This document shows, one piece after another, positions 1-10,390 of a stretch of DNA of 60,000 bases; the stretch's first letter is position 1, and each line of letters begins with the position of its first letter. The notes under the pieces were generated by a model. The model saw only the letters and a list, made by a program, of their open reading frames with translations. It was not told the DNA's origin and searched no databases. Source of the stretch: Takakia lepidozioides (lineage: Eukaryota > Streptophyta > Takakiopsida > Takakiales > Takakiaceae); assembly GCA_030704615.1 (NCBI GenBank), contig CM060732.1:52745053-52805052 (forward strand), given 5' to 3'. Position numbers and translations under genes: made by a program.

Positions 1-1562
1 AGAGGCCGAGAGACACGCCTTCCTCGTTCCCTATCACTGTCGTCGAGGAACTGAGCTCTAAGGCAGCTCTCTAATGATGATACAGGTCTTGGGGAAGCCC
101 GCAGGCCCCTAGCTTTCCGGGCGGTAGATCTCCCTCGACCAGGCTTGCTTGGAGTTCTTGTCCTCCTTAGAAGCTTTCCTCTCCATCGATCTTCTGTCTC
201 TGGTTGTCCGAAGAACCCAGTGGTGTCAAACCCCAGGAGGCGATCAGATTGACCCAGCAACCCCCATGTGAAAGAATTTGGATGCATGTCTGCACTCTCT
301 GGAGCCCTCTCATCTCCTCTGCTTCCATCTTTCATCCTCTTACCAGAGAAAGCCCCTTGGCCTTGGATCATCTCATTGTCATCGCAAAAAGAGCTCTTAT
401 GTGAATCCTGTGGGCGTTTGCCAGTTAGAAATGTTAAGGAGACTCTTCCTCTACCCCCCATGTTGCCTGCCTTACTTGATTTGGCCCCAGAGGACGAGAC
501 TCCTACCACATCTGGTACATATGCTTTCACAAGTTTCCTTTTCTCTCTCCTCTCTCTTGATCTCCTTACAACTTTTTGAGCCTGAAACTCATAATATGCT
601 CCTGACTCTGAAAAACTGCTTGAGGATGCTCTGCTATGGTAATCGTTTTTTGCCTCCAAATCAGCCTTTGCACCCCTGGTTTCAACACCTTCCGCTTCTT
701 TCAAACTTACAGACAAATCTATGCCCTGGAGAGCAGGGCATAGAACCTCAGAAACAACTAGGACTTCAGGCTCACTTTTGAAAAGCTCTCGAGGTGGCAG
801 ATGTCTCAAGGTTGAACTCAACTCCTTACCAACTTCCTCCACATCCTCATCCCAGATCCTACCTGCAAGTTGAGCATATAGCTGTGTGTTACTCTCAACT
901 GGTTCTATAGGATCCCCTGCATCAGGAACAGAGCCTTCATGTACAGGGGAGACTCCCACCACAGAGTCTTGTGTGCAAACAGCCCCATAGGCATGTTTGT
1001 CCACTACTGCCGGGCCACAAGAAGTAACACTGTTCGCAGCTGAAAGACCTGCCCTATCTCTCCTGCCAAGAAGCAGCCTTTCAAAACTGCCAGTTCCAGC
1101 TAAAACCCTGGATCTTGCTCTTGAGCCTTTACTATGGGCTTCCCTCGGGAGTACATCTGCTGGACTATCATGGATTCCCCTTACCTCCTCAGTAGTCTTT
1201 CTTCCTTTCCAATGTGCTGGTAGGGTGTTAATCCCATTCAGCCTACAGGAAGTCCCCTTTGAATCTTGCACACTCTTGTCATCAGTGCACGATTCCTCAT
1301 TCAGCCCTGGACTTACTTCAACGATGTCCGCAAGCTCACTGCATAAACCTCTTCCCCTGAAAGACCCTCCCTTTTCCACCTCCTGACTTGTCTTTTTTGT
1401 GAAGCCCTTGGTGGGGAGGGACTTACTGCGCCAGATCTTTGAAGATGGGGATCTTTTTGTAGGTGGGGATTCTACTGTTGCCTGCAAAAGCGTTGAATGC
1501 AACCGGTTTGACCATTCATCAGGGCTCTCAGGAACAATACTCTTACAGTCACTGGGGCTTCG
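1..1562 (-). CDS. Long open frame running off the left edge, product unknown (partial)
   Basis: Read on the minus strand, one frame stays open from about 1562 down to base 1, more than 520 codons, with neither start nor stop inside the window. This is far too long for chance in DNA of this composition. The product is hydrophilic and rich in Ser, Arg, Lys and Gly, with short acidic stretches, so probably mostly disordered; I see no recognised domain. Recognisable patches include DEWSNRL near the upstream end and EVGKELSSTLRHLPPREL midway. In-frame stops occur just upstream, so the exon would begin at an acceptor near 1562 or slightly inside. It is either a large exon of a host gene whose other exons are unclear, or the disordered tail of a decayed transposon ORF1. 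The frame itself is certain; the function is not known. Confidence 0.6.
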
Positions 1563-2204
1563 CTTTCACAGCATGCCGCCAACATGTCACAAGATAACCT
1601 GATCCTGCAGTCACTAATAGCAGCCATATGTCTCTCTTAAATCTTCTGCAGCTTGGCACTCAAAATATCTTCCCAAACTTACACAGCCTCAAGGCATCCC
1701 CAGCCAAGGCTACAGGTCCACAATTTTCTTCAAAGTTGGGTTGGGTTGGATATGTATTCAATTTTACTTCTGTCTACCACCAAACTACATCAGAGAACTT
1801 GCTCTGGGGGATGGCTGTCCCTGAAATAGCTCGCAGGTCAATGAATCTTAGAAAGTTTCTTCCAAAGCGGACTTTTGTCTGTATCCTACCTCAGCCCAAC
1901 ACATCTTGAACTGGCACTCTTCCTTCCTCCAACCAAGCCAATGTCCCAACTTCAAAATGCCTTCCCTACCAAATCAAACTCACCAAAGACTAGCAACTCT
2001 AATAACCACTCTTCTCTGTGCAACAAGTTCTTCACACCTCTCTCTTGCTGGAGTTTCCTCCCATTCATCACTGACCCCGCCTCTGACGTCTCTGTAGTGA
2101 GAAGGTCACTTCCGGGAGCTTTGGCTCAGTCCTCTCCAATGAGGCCTTCCCCTGCCCAGAGGCACCACACATTTCAATCACTACTATCGCACCTTCTCCC
2201 ATGA
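1563..2204 (-). pseudogene. Broken coding-like sequence upstream of the long open frame
   Basis: Several minus-strand stretches read like protein but change frame or hit stops. They are an ATG-led stretch beginning near 2202 (MGEGAIVVIEMCG), a stretch with LLHREEWLLELLVFGEFD at about 1980-2060, HFEVGTLAWLEEECQF around 1930, and one with CGPVALAGDALRLCKFGKIF at about 1665-1725. Possible splice sites exist (GTGAGT near 1983, GTAGGA near 1889, GTAAGT near 1682), so this could be a set of small exons joined to the long frame at 1-1562. I could not build a continuous model. Decay of a retrotransposon ORF1 is the alternative. Confidence 0.3.
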
Positions 2205-2850
2205 CTAAACACGCAATCCCAGTATTAGAGCACCTAACATTATACCTCCTTAGCTCTGTTATGGAAGGACTGTATTTCGTCGTTAATCCAAATCACCAGT
2301 ACAAATTCTGCATTTCACACATTACTCATTGCAGTCGAAGAATTGACACAGAATCCAGCTCATTGTATAAATTTGAACACACTGTACACTGCTGGCACCT
2401 TCATATGCTTCATCTGTCGATGAGAGGCTATTAAACACAGCATGTTTCAAATATGCACCAATGATCAAGATCGACTTGGAACCACGAAACGCATCCTCTC
2501 ATCAGGTGTACACTATCCAACATAACTACCTGCTTCAAAGTAAGCTACCTATTGACAAGTGAATGCACAGAAATTGCACTGTCTGCTTGTCGGTAATGCA
2601 GTTCGCCTCCCAAGAAACAAAAGAAGCATATGTGTCACAAGGTGCACAGGAAGCTACCACAGAAAATGTACACTATTCCTTATCATATGGAGGCAGAGCA
2701 GGCCACAGCAGACTGCAAACATTGCAGCTGGCAGCCGAGGAGGAACAGCAAGCCAACATCGTACACAACATCAACACATCCCGATGAAATGAACTATGTA
2801 AAACGGCATAAAACCCGCTATCTGCCCCCCGGGCTCTCAATCACTCATTA
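2205..2850. other. Intergenic stretch, nothing recognised
   Basis: Only short ORFs are present, on both strands, with no domain, splice pattern or repeat that I can support. Confidence 0.5.
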
Positions 2851-3543
2851 ATGAATTTACAACAGCGAGCCACGCCTCTCTTCCTCGCTTGCCCCGACCA
2901 TGCCCTGCACAGGAATTACCTCGAAGACACAACCAACGCGGCACTTCGCGCACTCCAAGCTGCTCCGGTTACCGATTCGCTCGTCTCTCACTTTCCTCCA
3001 CCTCCACAGTTCACAAACACCGCCTCTCTCCCGGCCCTCCGAGCTACGGAAAATCTTTACAGTTACTCCCACTCCGCCTGCAGCAACCACCACAGAGGCA
3101 CACTGCTCCTGCGGGATCTGTGTATGATTCTTGTGGCCCCACGGCTCCTCCACTCCCTCTCCCTCCTCTCTTTCTCTTTCTCTGCCTCTTACCTCACACT
3201 CGTGCTTTCCGGATGCTGCACTTTTGCACCATCATCAGATAGCCCTCCCGTGGCGGAGCGCGCAGGACGCAAGCGCATCGATCCCAGCTCCTCCTCTTCT
3301 CTCGCCTCTTTGACTCCCCTTCTTTCCTCCCCGATTTTCCCCGCCCTCTCTTCACTGCAAAGTTCCACTCATCATCTCTCTTTGCGCAAACAGACAGTTG
3401 CCATTTGCGCAAATCCCTTGCTTCCTCCTGGACGACAGATTTGCCCCCATGGATGCATAACGGCCAATCGGGATGAATCTCTCTCGATCATGGATGAATA
3501 CTCGTCCTCACAGATGGCCACATCCGCTCATAGACGGCCATGA
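2851..3543. other. Pyrimidine-rich block on the plus strand
   Basis: The plus strand is strongly C/T-rich (runs of ctcctc, ctctctt), which leaves a 230-codon plus-strand frame open, full of Ser, Leu and Pro. Composition alone explains the frame, and the overlapping minus-strand frames are equally long. Plant 5' leaders are often CT-rich, so this may be a promoter or leader, but no plus-strand gene follows. On the minus strand a run of TA repeats at 3649-3661 could act as a TATA element. No product is proposed. Confidence 0.3.
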
Positions 3544-4409
3544 GTGCATCTAATTATTCCCCCGCTCCCCCTAAACTGTCCGTAAGAAGTAAAAGGCCCA
3601 TCCGCATATATCCCATAATGTTTGCGCATAACTTATCCGTACTTTAGAATATATATATATTCTAGCGTCTTTAGTCTTTACGCGCGTGGGGTGCCTGTAG
3701 GTAATTCCCATGCCTCTTTGTTGAAGAAAACCGGTGGAGGCCTTGCAATCTCTTCTTTTTGGGTTTTTGCAAGAAAGGTAAATTTAAGGGAAAAAAAACA
3801 AAAAGAAGAAAGGGACGGCAGGGCTGGCTAGATCGTTTTGAAACGATGGAAAATAATCTTTGGAGAGCCAGGGCGAAGGGTGACCATAGTATCGATGGTC
3901 CAAGAAATATAGCAATACCGCAACAAGATTCTAGGAGAAGAGGCACGGAATGCTCCTCAAAGTCCGAGATTCAAATGCGTGTCGTGGTTTTTCTGATGCA
4001 ACCAGTTAATATTCTCGTCCAACACCAATGGGGATCGGGATCCTCTAGTCATTTAGGAAGACTGGAGGACCATAGAGACCCCGGTGCAGATGAGGCCTCT
4101 CCATCGCCATGAGTCGTCAATTATTGAGGGTTGTGCGTTGGTTCTCCGCAAAGAGGAGATATTGTAAAAGCCGGTTAAAAAAGTTTTTTTTTTTGGTGGA
4201 CTAAGAATTAGGATTAAGAATATGTCTATTAATAACTATTTCTTCGATTATCCTCATTTTTCTGCAACTTTTTTTAATAAAAAAGAAATGGCACAGATGC
4301 CCTGTTAATCAAATAAAATGGCAAGGAAAACATAAAGGCTTGCGGAAGCAAACAAAAGGGATCAGTTTTCTGCACCTAACATTCAGATAAAATAAAAATA
4401 GATGTATGT
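3544..4409. other. AT-rich intergenic DNA
   Basis: No gene is seen. It includes homopolymer runs (T10 near 4185) and a segment at 4260-4360 that resembles one at 19730-19830: a CCCTG block, an A-rich run, then a second A-rich run. That suggests an old shared repeat. Confidence 0.35.
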
Positions 4410-4510
4410 TTAAACTGGTTCACCCAGGTGAATCTGGGTTCAAATCCTGTTACCTAGTTTCCTTCCGGGCCCAATTTAAGGGGCCTGATATTGCTTCCCC
4501 AAGAAGAAAA
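4410..4510 (+). repeat. tRNA-like fragment, possible SINE head
   Basis: The string GGTTCAAATCC at about 4438-4448 fits the RNA polymerase III B box, that is a tRNA T-arm. Nearly the same context (CTGGGTTCAAATCCTGTTACC here) recurs near 7575-7596 as CAGGGCTCAAATCCTGTTACC. No cloverleaf or CCA-side acceptor stem can be drawn, so it is not a tRNA gene. A tRNA-derived SINE remnant is the best guess. Confidence 0.3.
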
Positions 4511-4575
4511 TAAACTGAAAACAAAAAGAGAAAGGTGTGATTATGTGGATTAGTGCAAACCCTAATGGTAATTAC

Positions 4576-4903
4576 CAGTGTTGGGCGGATAAGAGTCATC
4601 AGGATATCAATAGCAGGATATCAACCTGGATATCAATGTATCTGGACCCGGAACCGACATTTTTTAGTATCCGGGTTAGATGCATAACCGGTGGATATGA
4701 AAATACGAAAAAAAAAATCCTATACCCGGCCAATACCCATCAATATCTAGCGGATCTCAGCCCTAAACTTAATAACCGGATGCATATCCGGATCCGTTGT
4801 TTGTCATGTTGGTAATACCCGGAACCGACGGATATCTAAAACCAAAAGTTTTTAATATCCATAACCGGCTATATGAAAAAAGGGGTAGATCTGCCCAACA
4901 GTA
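4576..4903. mobile_element. Non-autonomous hAT element (MITE), 328 bp
   Basis: The left end CAGTGTTGGGC and the reverse complement of the right end (TACTGTTGGGC) match at 9 of 11 positions. Flanking 8-mers GTAATTAC (4568-4575) and CAAATTAC (4904-4911) look like a slightly diverged 8-bp target duplication, the hAT length. The interior is full of short CCGG/ACCGG/CCGGAT motifs in both orientations, as are the hAT ends at 19982 and 25702 that begin with the same terminal string. There is no coding capacity, so it would rely on a transposase supplied elsewhere; the gene at 20808-23065 is a relative. Confidence 0.7.
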
Positions 4904-5307
4904 CAAATTACTCCAAGTGACTCTTGTCTGTAAGCTTGAAGAAGGGGGAAGGTAAGATTACTTGAGGTAAAGAGTTTGGCATGTCCACCTCAATTTGAAC
5001 GCCGGTAAGCTCTATTTCCCTTACTTTCACACGTCTTAAAGGAAAGGGTAGCCCTTTAAAAAAATAAAGAAAAGAAAGGAAACAGTGAAGGTGGGTAGAG
5101 CCGTTGAAAGCAACGGTAACTCTACTGCTACCCGGCGTTGACCGTTGAACCGGGTATTCCGGTTATTATGACCGAGCTTCCCGGTTCCTTTATTACAGCC
5201 AAAATTGGATGGATGTCTTTACATCCGATAGGTCTATCATCTCATATTATAATATTTTTCATCCCTCAGTCAGGACATCCACATCCACAGACATTGCAGG
5301 ATCTTTT
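4904..5307. other. Intergenic, no feature recognised
   Basis: Short ORFs only; no supported gene or repeat. Confidence 0.4.
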
Positions 5308-5740
5308 AGCCAGTCAGTATTGCACTAACTAACAGGGTTAGTTAGTGGGTTGGTTAGCTGCCAAGATTAAGCAAAAGCCCCAAACACATGTGATCTGCAA
5401 AACTGGGTTAGTGGGCTAGTTAGCCAGCCAGTATTGTAATAGCTAATAACAAAGTTAGTTAGTGGGTTTATTGGCTGCCAGATTAAGGGAAAGCCCAAAA
5501 ATAAAGTGATCTAGCAAACTGGGATTAGTGAGTGACCTTGGATTAGCTAGCCAGTTAGTATTGCACTCAGGGATAGTTAGTGGGTTGGTTAGCTGCCAGA
5601 TTAATGGAAAGCCCAAAACACACGTTATTTTGGCAGACTAGTGAGTGCCCTGGATTAGTTATTCTACAAACTAACAGGGCTGGTTAGGGGGTTGGTTAGC
5701 TGACAGACTAGAAAGCCTTTAAAACTCATGTGATGAGGGG
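5308..5740 (+). repeat. Tandem repeat, four diverged copies of about 110-125 bp
   Basis: Units start near 5308, 5418, 5544 and 5657. Each carries a TAGTTAGTGGGTTGGTTAGC-like block, then GCTGCCAGATTAA, then AAAGCCCAAAACAC and a GTGAT block. The copies have diverged by substitutions and small indels and the last is shorter. No ORF is associated. Confidence 0.7.
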
Positions 5741-8700
5741 GACGGGCAAAGTGGCAGGCACTTGATAATGTTCAGGTGGATTGATCAGTGTACGATTGAT
5801 GCTCAATCCCGGGAAGTGCGAAACCTTGTCAGAGCTGTCAATGACAGTCTACAGAGCATGCATTAGTAACAGAGAGATCGAACATTGATGTGCAGCAAAG
5901 GCCAACATTACCAGCAACACGGGCTCCGCTCTGTGAAAGAACATCGTCAGCGGGATGGAGTTAAAGTTTAGGACGACGGTGTGTGCAGTCACATGCAGAG
6001 GTAGCAGCTGATCACCTTGCCATATTTTTCCCGAAGCAGTTGAAGGCTCCCATGGGGGTCCCTTCTACCTTAGTTTGGGAACAGGCAGACTTGGATCAGT
6101 CTGATTGTATGGTTTTTTGCATTGGGACCTCATGCATTCGTAACAAGCCTCAAACGGCAATTGGCTCTCTTGCATTGCTTTGGCACAACATAAGAAAAAG
6201 GTAAGACTAGGGAGCATGACTCAGCACAACACACCAATCAGCGCCTTGACACGGTGTAAGGTCCTTTGACCACATTTTCTCCATTGACTTGCATGCGCAA
6301 AGTCTCTCTCTACAAGAGAGCTAACAAAGATAGATTGGTGTGAACAACGGGTCTGCTCTGCGAACTGAAATGATCAGGCTTTGGGTGGAGATGAGTGCGA
6401 GAGTGTTGGTCAGTGATCACGTGAAAAGCTGGCAGCAGGTGATCCTTTCTGGATTGCTACCCCATGCAAAACTATCCAACAAATTCTATGTTTAGTGTCT
6501 GCTGCTCAGGCACCCAAATGCAGCATGTGATGTGGTGGTATATTATGTGTAAACTAGATCTGTTGATCACGAGTGACTCACGTGTTATACCTTACTTTGC
6601 GACATGGGTGCTCCTAAAGGCTATATATGGATCACGCAACATTTCTTCTGCATCGGAATCAAGCATATGTACCCGTGCCGCACTGGATTGATTAGTTAGA
6701 TATAGGGTCTCCAATTAGGGCAAAAAGAAAATGAGTATCAGCCCTAAGCATAACTTTCTTTTGGCCTCTGGAGAGTTTAGGCTTGACTGTTGGATGCAGC
6801 AAAGGCTGAGGGGGAGGTACAGATGTGACTGATTTCTCTTGACTTTTGCATATTGGTAAATATAACTTTCTGATGTAAAGCAAAGGGTGGGCCGCAAGGT
6901 TTGCAGAACAATTTTCTTTTCTTTGGGAAATTGGGGATGCTTGTAAACTGACCCCAGGCATAATGATTTGGCTGCCGCTCCTCTTTATTTTAATTCATGT
7001 AGGCCTAGGTTGGTGACTGGCTGGTATTAACATTGGAATACCAGTCTGGTTGATACGAGGACCCGTCCGCAAATGAAAATCATGCTTCTATTGAGAACCG
7101 GCGGATTCTCTTGATTTTGATTGTGATTTTATTGGCTATGTCCCTTCAGGGCAGAGACTTTGCATCATGTTGAAGTCAATGGAAAAAATGTGGTCAAGAA
7201 TATGATTGGTTTAAAAAAACTTTTAAGTGCAACACGTGGCAGCTTGTCAAAATTGTTGCTTCAATAGATAGAGCCTCCCGTACGCGGCTTGTTCTTTTTG
7301 AAACATGGGAGAGAGGCTCCCCAAGAATCTTTATTGGCCATGCCTTCTCAAGACTACGCAAAGGATTCAAAGGCTTTTGACGCTTTACCGCTTTTTCTTT
7401 CTTTTCTTTTTTCTTCGATTTACTCTTCCAATTTGATCGAGACAATTGCCACCAGAATATTCTCTCTATATTTCTAATGAATAACATCCCCTGGATGAAC
7501 AGTTTCATGCTCTTTAGGTCTGGAATTCAACCTTTTGTGTATGCTTATGAGGATATTACCCTGCGTGCCATCCGGGTGATTCAGGGCTCAAATCCTGTTA
7601 CCGCGATATTTATTAATAAACACTGTGTGATCTTCCAGATTTTTACTATCTATTCGTAATTACTAGAGGGCAGGGCTTGCATCAATTGTATGCATTTGTT
7701 GGATTTCAAAGATGTCTGAATATTCTAATGCTATACTATAGAACTGGCTGGTATTAAAATTAAGAAAGCATCTCAATATCAAGGCCTGGTATTAGTAGAA
7801 AAAGCAATACCAGCCCACACTGACAAATACCCCAGTTCTTTGGAAGACACAACTTTGCCAGCATGTGATACATTACCTTACCTTATGGAGCCACTGCCAA
7901 TTGATCAGGATAAATGATGATGCCATCTCCCAACATCATCTAGCCTCATTGAACAGGGGTACGTGTGCTCTTAAAAGAAAGCTCTTAAAAGAAAGCGGAA
8001 AAAGGGGAAAGAGAAAATTAACCTTGCACGGTCATAAGGCACACAGAAGGGGTACTCTGCAAATTATAATCCGGCATCACAATCATTTGGTGAACAAATG
8101 TACATTCTATTTGGGCAGTGCTCTTGTTTGCAGTCGGTTTTCATGTCCTGCAACTTGTGTCCTGTGCCTTTCCTGGAAGTGAGGTCGAGTGACAAGGATT
8201 CTCGGTCAAATGCACATTTACATCATAGATCCAATATCAGCTTGGCTGACACTTGCGTGAGGACAAGGTCCCGCAAATTTTTATTGTGTTGTGTAAGAGC
8301 CAATTCAACAAGTCAAGATTACATTGTACCAGCAAGGTTTAATATATACTACATTATAGAAAAGGACATCTGTAACAGCTTGAGAAGGTCAGACACAATG
8401 GCAACCCAACAGACTTGCATTCTCGACACAAAGCAATTCTCAATTTGGGCACATATACAAGGAAGGAGGTGGCACACAGACCTTAACCATCTCCAGAAAG
8501 GCCAGTATAAGGCTCCAAAATTTATCTGCATTTTGAACCTGAAACTGTGCATTCTGGAGCCCAACCAAGCTTTCATTGAACTGGGTAGTTCAAGCAATAA
8601 AGTTCCAATGAGCCCAAAAAGTCAATCAAGAACCAACCATGACAGTGCTCCAACTTCACCGGACTGAAAAGAGTCAACATCAACTACTCACTGACTATGA

Positions 8701-9300
8701 CTTAAGTCATCGCTTGGGAAACATATTCTAATCTCAACCATCAACAGATCCCCATCAGGCAACCATGTGTCCAAAGTAGCAACACAGACTTACTCCTGTA
8801 TAAGCAACACATAAGTGGGAGTCCTGGCTTCATAACCTATTGTATATTGGAATACATGGGCACCGAATAGCTTCAGCTTTTAGCAACTTAGCAACTCCTG
8901 AGAGTGAAGACATCAACCAGCATGCAGAAGGATTCAGCTTGGCTCTTAATATAGATCTTACATCTTAAATTAGAACCTGTCACAAAGCTTCATTTCTTAA
9001 CAACAGACTGGACTTAGTATCAGGAATTCACTTGTAGTGAACACAAATCAACATAATTGAAAACCCAGTGTGAAAAATTTGCCCCCATTCCATTGACACA
9101 TAACAATCCTTGGCTAATCAAAGAAACACCTACAGAATGGAGTGGCGACGAGGAGAATATATGTCGAGCATTTTAACTGCTAGAAACCAAACTTCTAAAA
9201 CTACTTAATGCCCTGAATGGGGGAAGTATAAGAAACAACCAATACGTGGGTGATAGTTGGCATAATAAGCCTGATCTAACTCATACACCTTGCGAATAAG
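5741..9300. other. Intergenic or untranslated stretch with scattered repeat debris
   Basis: No gene could be supported. Points noted: a tRNA-like B-box fragment near 7575-7596 resembling that at 4410-4510; CTGGTAT/ATACCAG motifs clustered at 7015-7065 and 7740-7830, like those at 37880-38400; and a tandem octamer-type duplication (gctcttaaaagaaa) near 7971-7994. The 189-codon plus-strand frame at 8098-8667 has an unstructured, unbiased composition and a long opposing frame, so I do not call it a gene. Confidence 0.35.
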
Positions 9301-9432
9301 AAAAGAAAGTACTCTTTCCGTTAACTGCAACTGTTTTCTTGCCAGAGCCTTACTGTCATTTACCCCGCACCCTCCTGAGCCTTTCGTGGGGTTCGCCCCA
9401 CCAGGGTTTAGTTTATCCCCAGGCTCAGCTGC
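9301..9432 (-). repeat. SINE-like element, copy 1 (minus orientation)
   Basis: Read on the minus strand this matches the element at 14306-14432. Both have a CCTGGTGGG-GCGAACCCCAC box (B-box-like GCGAACCCC), then AAAGGCTC-AGGAGGGT, then a region like GGCTATGGCAAG, ending in GAGTAC followed by a pyrimidine-rich tail. The last part resembles the 3' tail of the LINE family in this window, the arrangement expected of a SINE that borrows a LINE tail. Two copies only, moderately diverged. Confidence 0.5.
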
Positions 9433-9560
9433 AGGTATAATCTCATTTTCCCACAACTGCCACGAAGATGCTCACAGAGGCACTTGTCCACAAGCAAACT
9501 CAACAGCCCGGTTGCAGGGTTACTGATTTTAGTTTTAGCCTGCATTTACCATAGAAAAGA

Positions 9561-9631
9561 TTGTACTCATAAGACGTTGTTTGCCGTAGCCTTGTGGCCA
9601 TTGACCCCGCGCCCAGTTTGAGCGGGAAAAT
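9561..9631 (-). mobile_element. 71-bp LINE tail with 18-bp target duplication
   Basis: This is the 3' end of the LINE family found at 50.6-59 kb (minus orientation; conserved words AAGACGTTGTTTGCCGTAGC and GTGGCCATTGACCCCGC on the plus strand). It is flanked by a perfect 18-bp direct repeat CATTTACCATAGAAAAGA at 9543-9560 and 9632-9649. It is a drastically 5'-truncated insertion with no coding sequence. Confidence 0.85.
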
Positions 9632-10267
9632 CATTTACCATAGAAAAGAGTCCGCAAAGATGGTGGGTATTACCCAAATTGAATTGAGAGTCAACCATTT
9701 GATTCCGTCACTGTGCTGTGAGTGACCACCGGGTCTTGGCTGTCAAGAACAGTCAGAAAGCAATCGAAAACAATCCTGGCAATCGTGCAAAATTCATAAA
9801 ACAACCCAAGAAACCTCCCATCTCCGAAAAAAACTGACTCAAATACAAGGTGTGCTGGGGGAACAGAGTCTAAGGTGGAACAAAAAAGGATCAAAACTGT
9901 CCATAAAACACCATAACAGGGTTTTGGAAAAAGGCCATCAAGATCAGGGTTAATCCACATCTCAGAGACATGTGAGTCAGAGACATGTGAGTTAGTGACA
10001 AGCACCGGTGACATAGGTAAGCAGGTGTGGTGTCCAAAGCACAAGCAACTCTAACACTCAACAACACCCTTGGTCAAGGCAAACTCAGAACCCTGGATGG
10101 AACAACCAACCCTCATCGAACTTCATGCCTACACAACAGAACCGTCACAGCTTAGCATTCTCCTCTACCCACACAACTACAAGATTCAAAGCAGTTTCAA
10201 AGACAAATGAAGTAGTGGACAGCAGAAGGTCCCCCTCTACCACAGGGGAAGGCTCTATGGCACTTAC

Positions 10268-10390
10268 CTTTCTGAATGAAGTTGAGTCTGGCCTTCCAGA
10301 TTTTCGAGAGAGCCCTTTAACCATGACGCCAGATGCAAGTACAGACGTACTCTTTAAGAAACTGCATACAGTACCTTGTGGCTGTAGACC
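10268..10390 (-). CDS. Candidate internal exon, product unknown
   Basis: The minus strand shows an acceptor (CAGTGGCAG, exon from 10390), 41 open codons in phase 0, and a strong donor (AAAG then GTAAGTGCC at 10267). The peptide contains GVMVKGLSRKSGRPDSTSF and is basic and hydrophilic. Splice sites and phase make it a credible exon, but I do not recognise it and could not link it to neighbouring exons. It lies downstream, in the same orientation, of the glycosyltransferase-like exon at 12746-13007, so one gene could include both. That link is a guess. Confidence 0.35.

Noticed and set aside
2851-3543. 230-codon plus-strand frame
   Set aside because: Pyrimidine-rich composition keeps it open; overlapping frames on both strands are similar and no domain or neighbour supports it.
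4438-4448. Possible tRNA gene from the GGTTCAAATCC box
   Set aside because: No acceptor, D or anticodon arms can be paired around it; kept only as a SINE-like fragment.
8098-8667. 189-codon plus-strand frame
   Set aside because: Composition is unbiased, a minus-strand frame overlaps it, and nothing recognisable is encoded.
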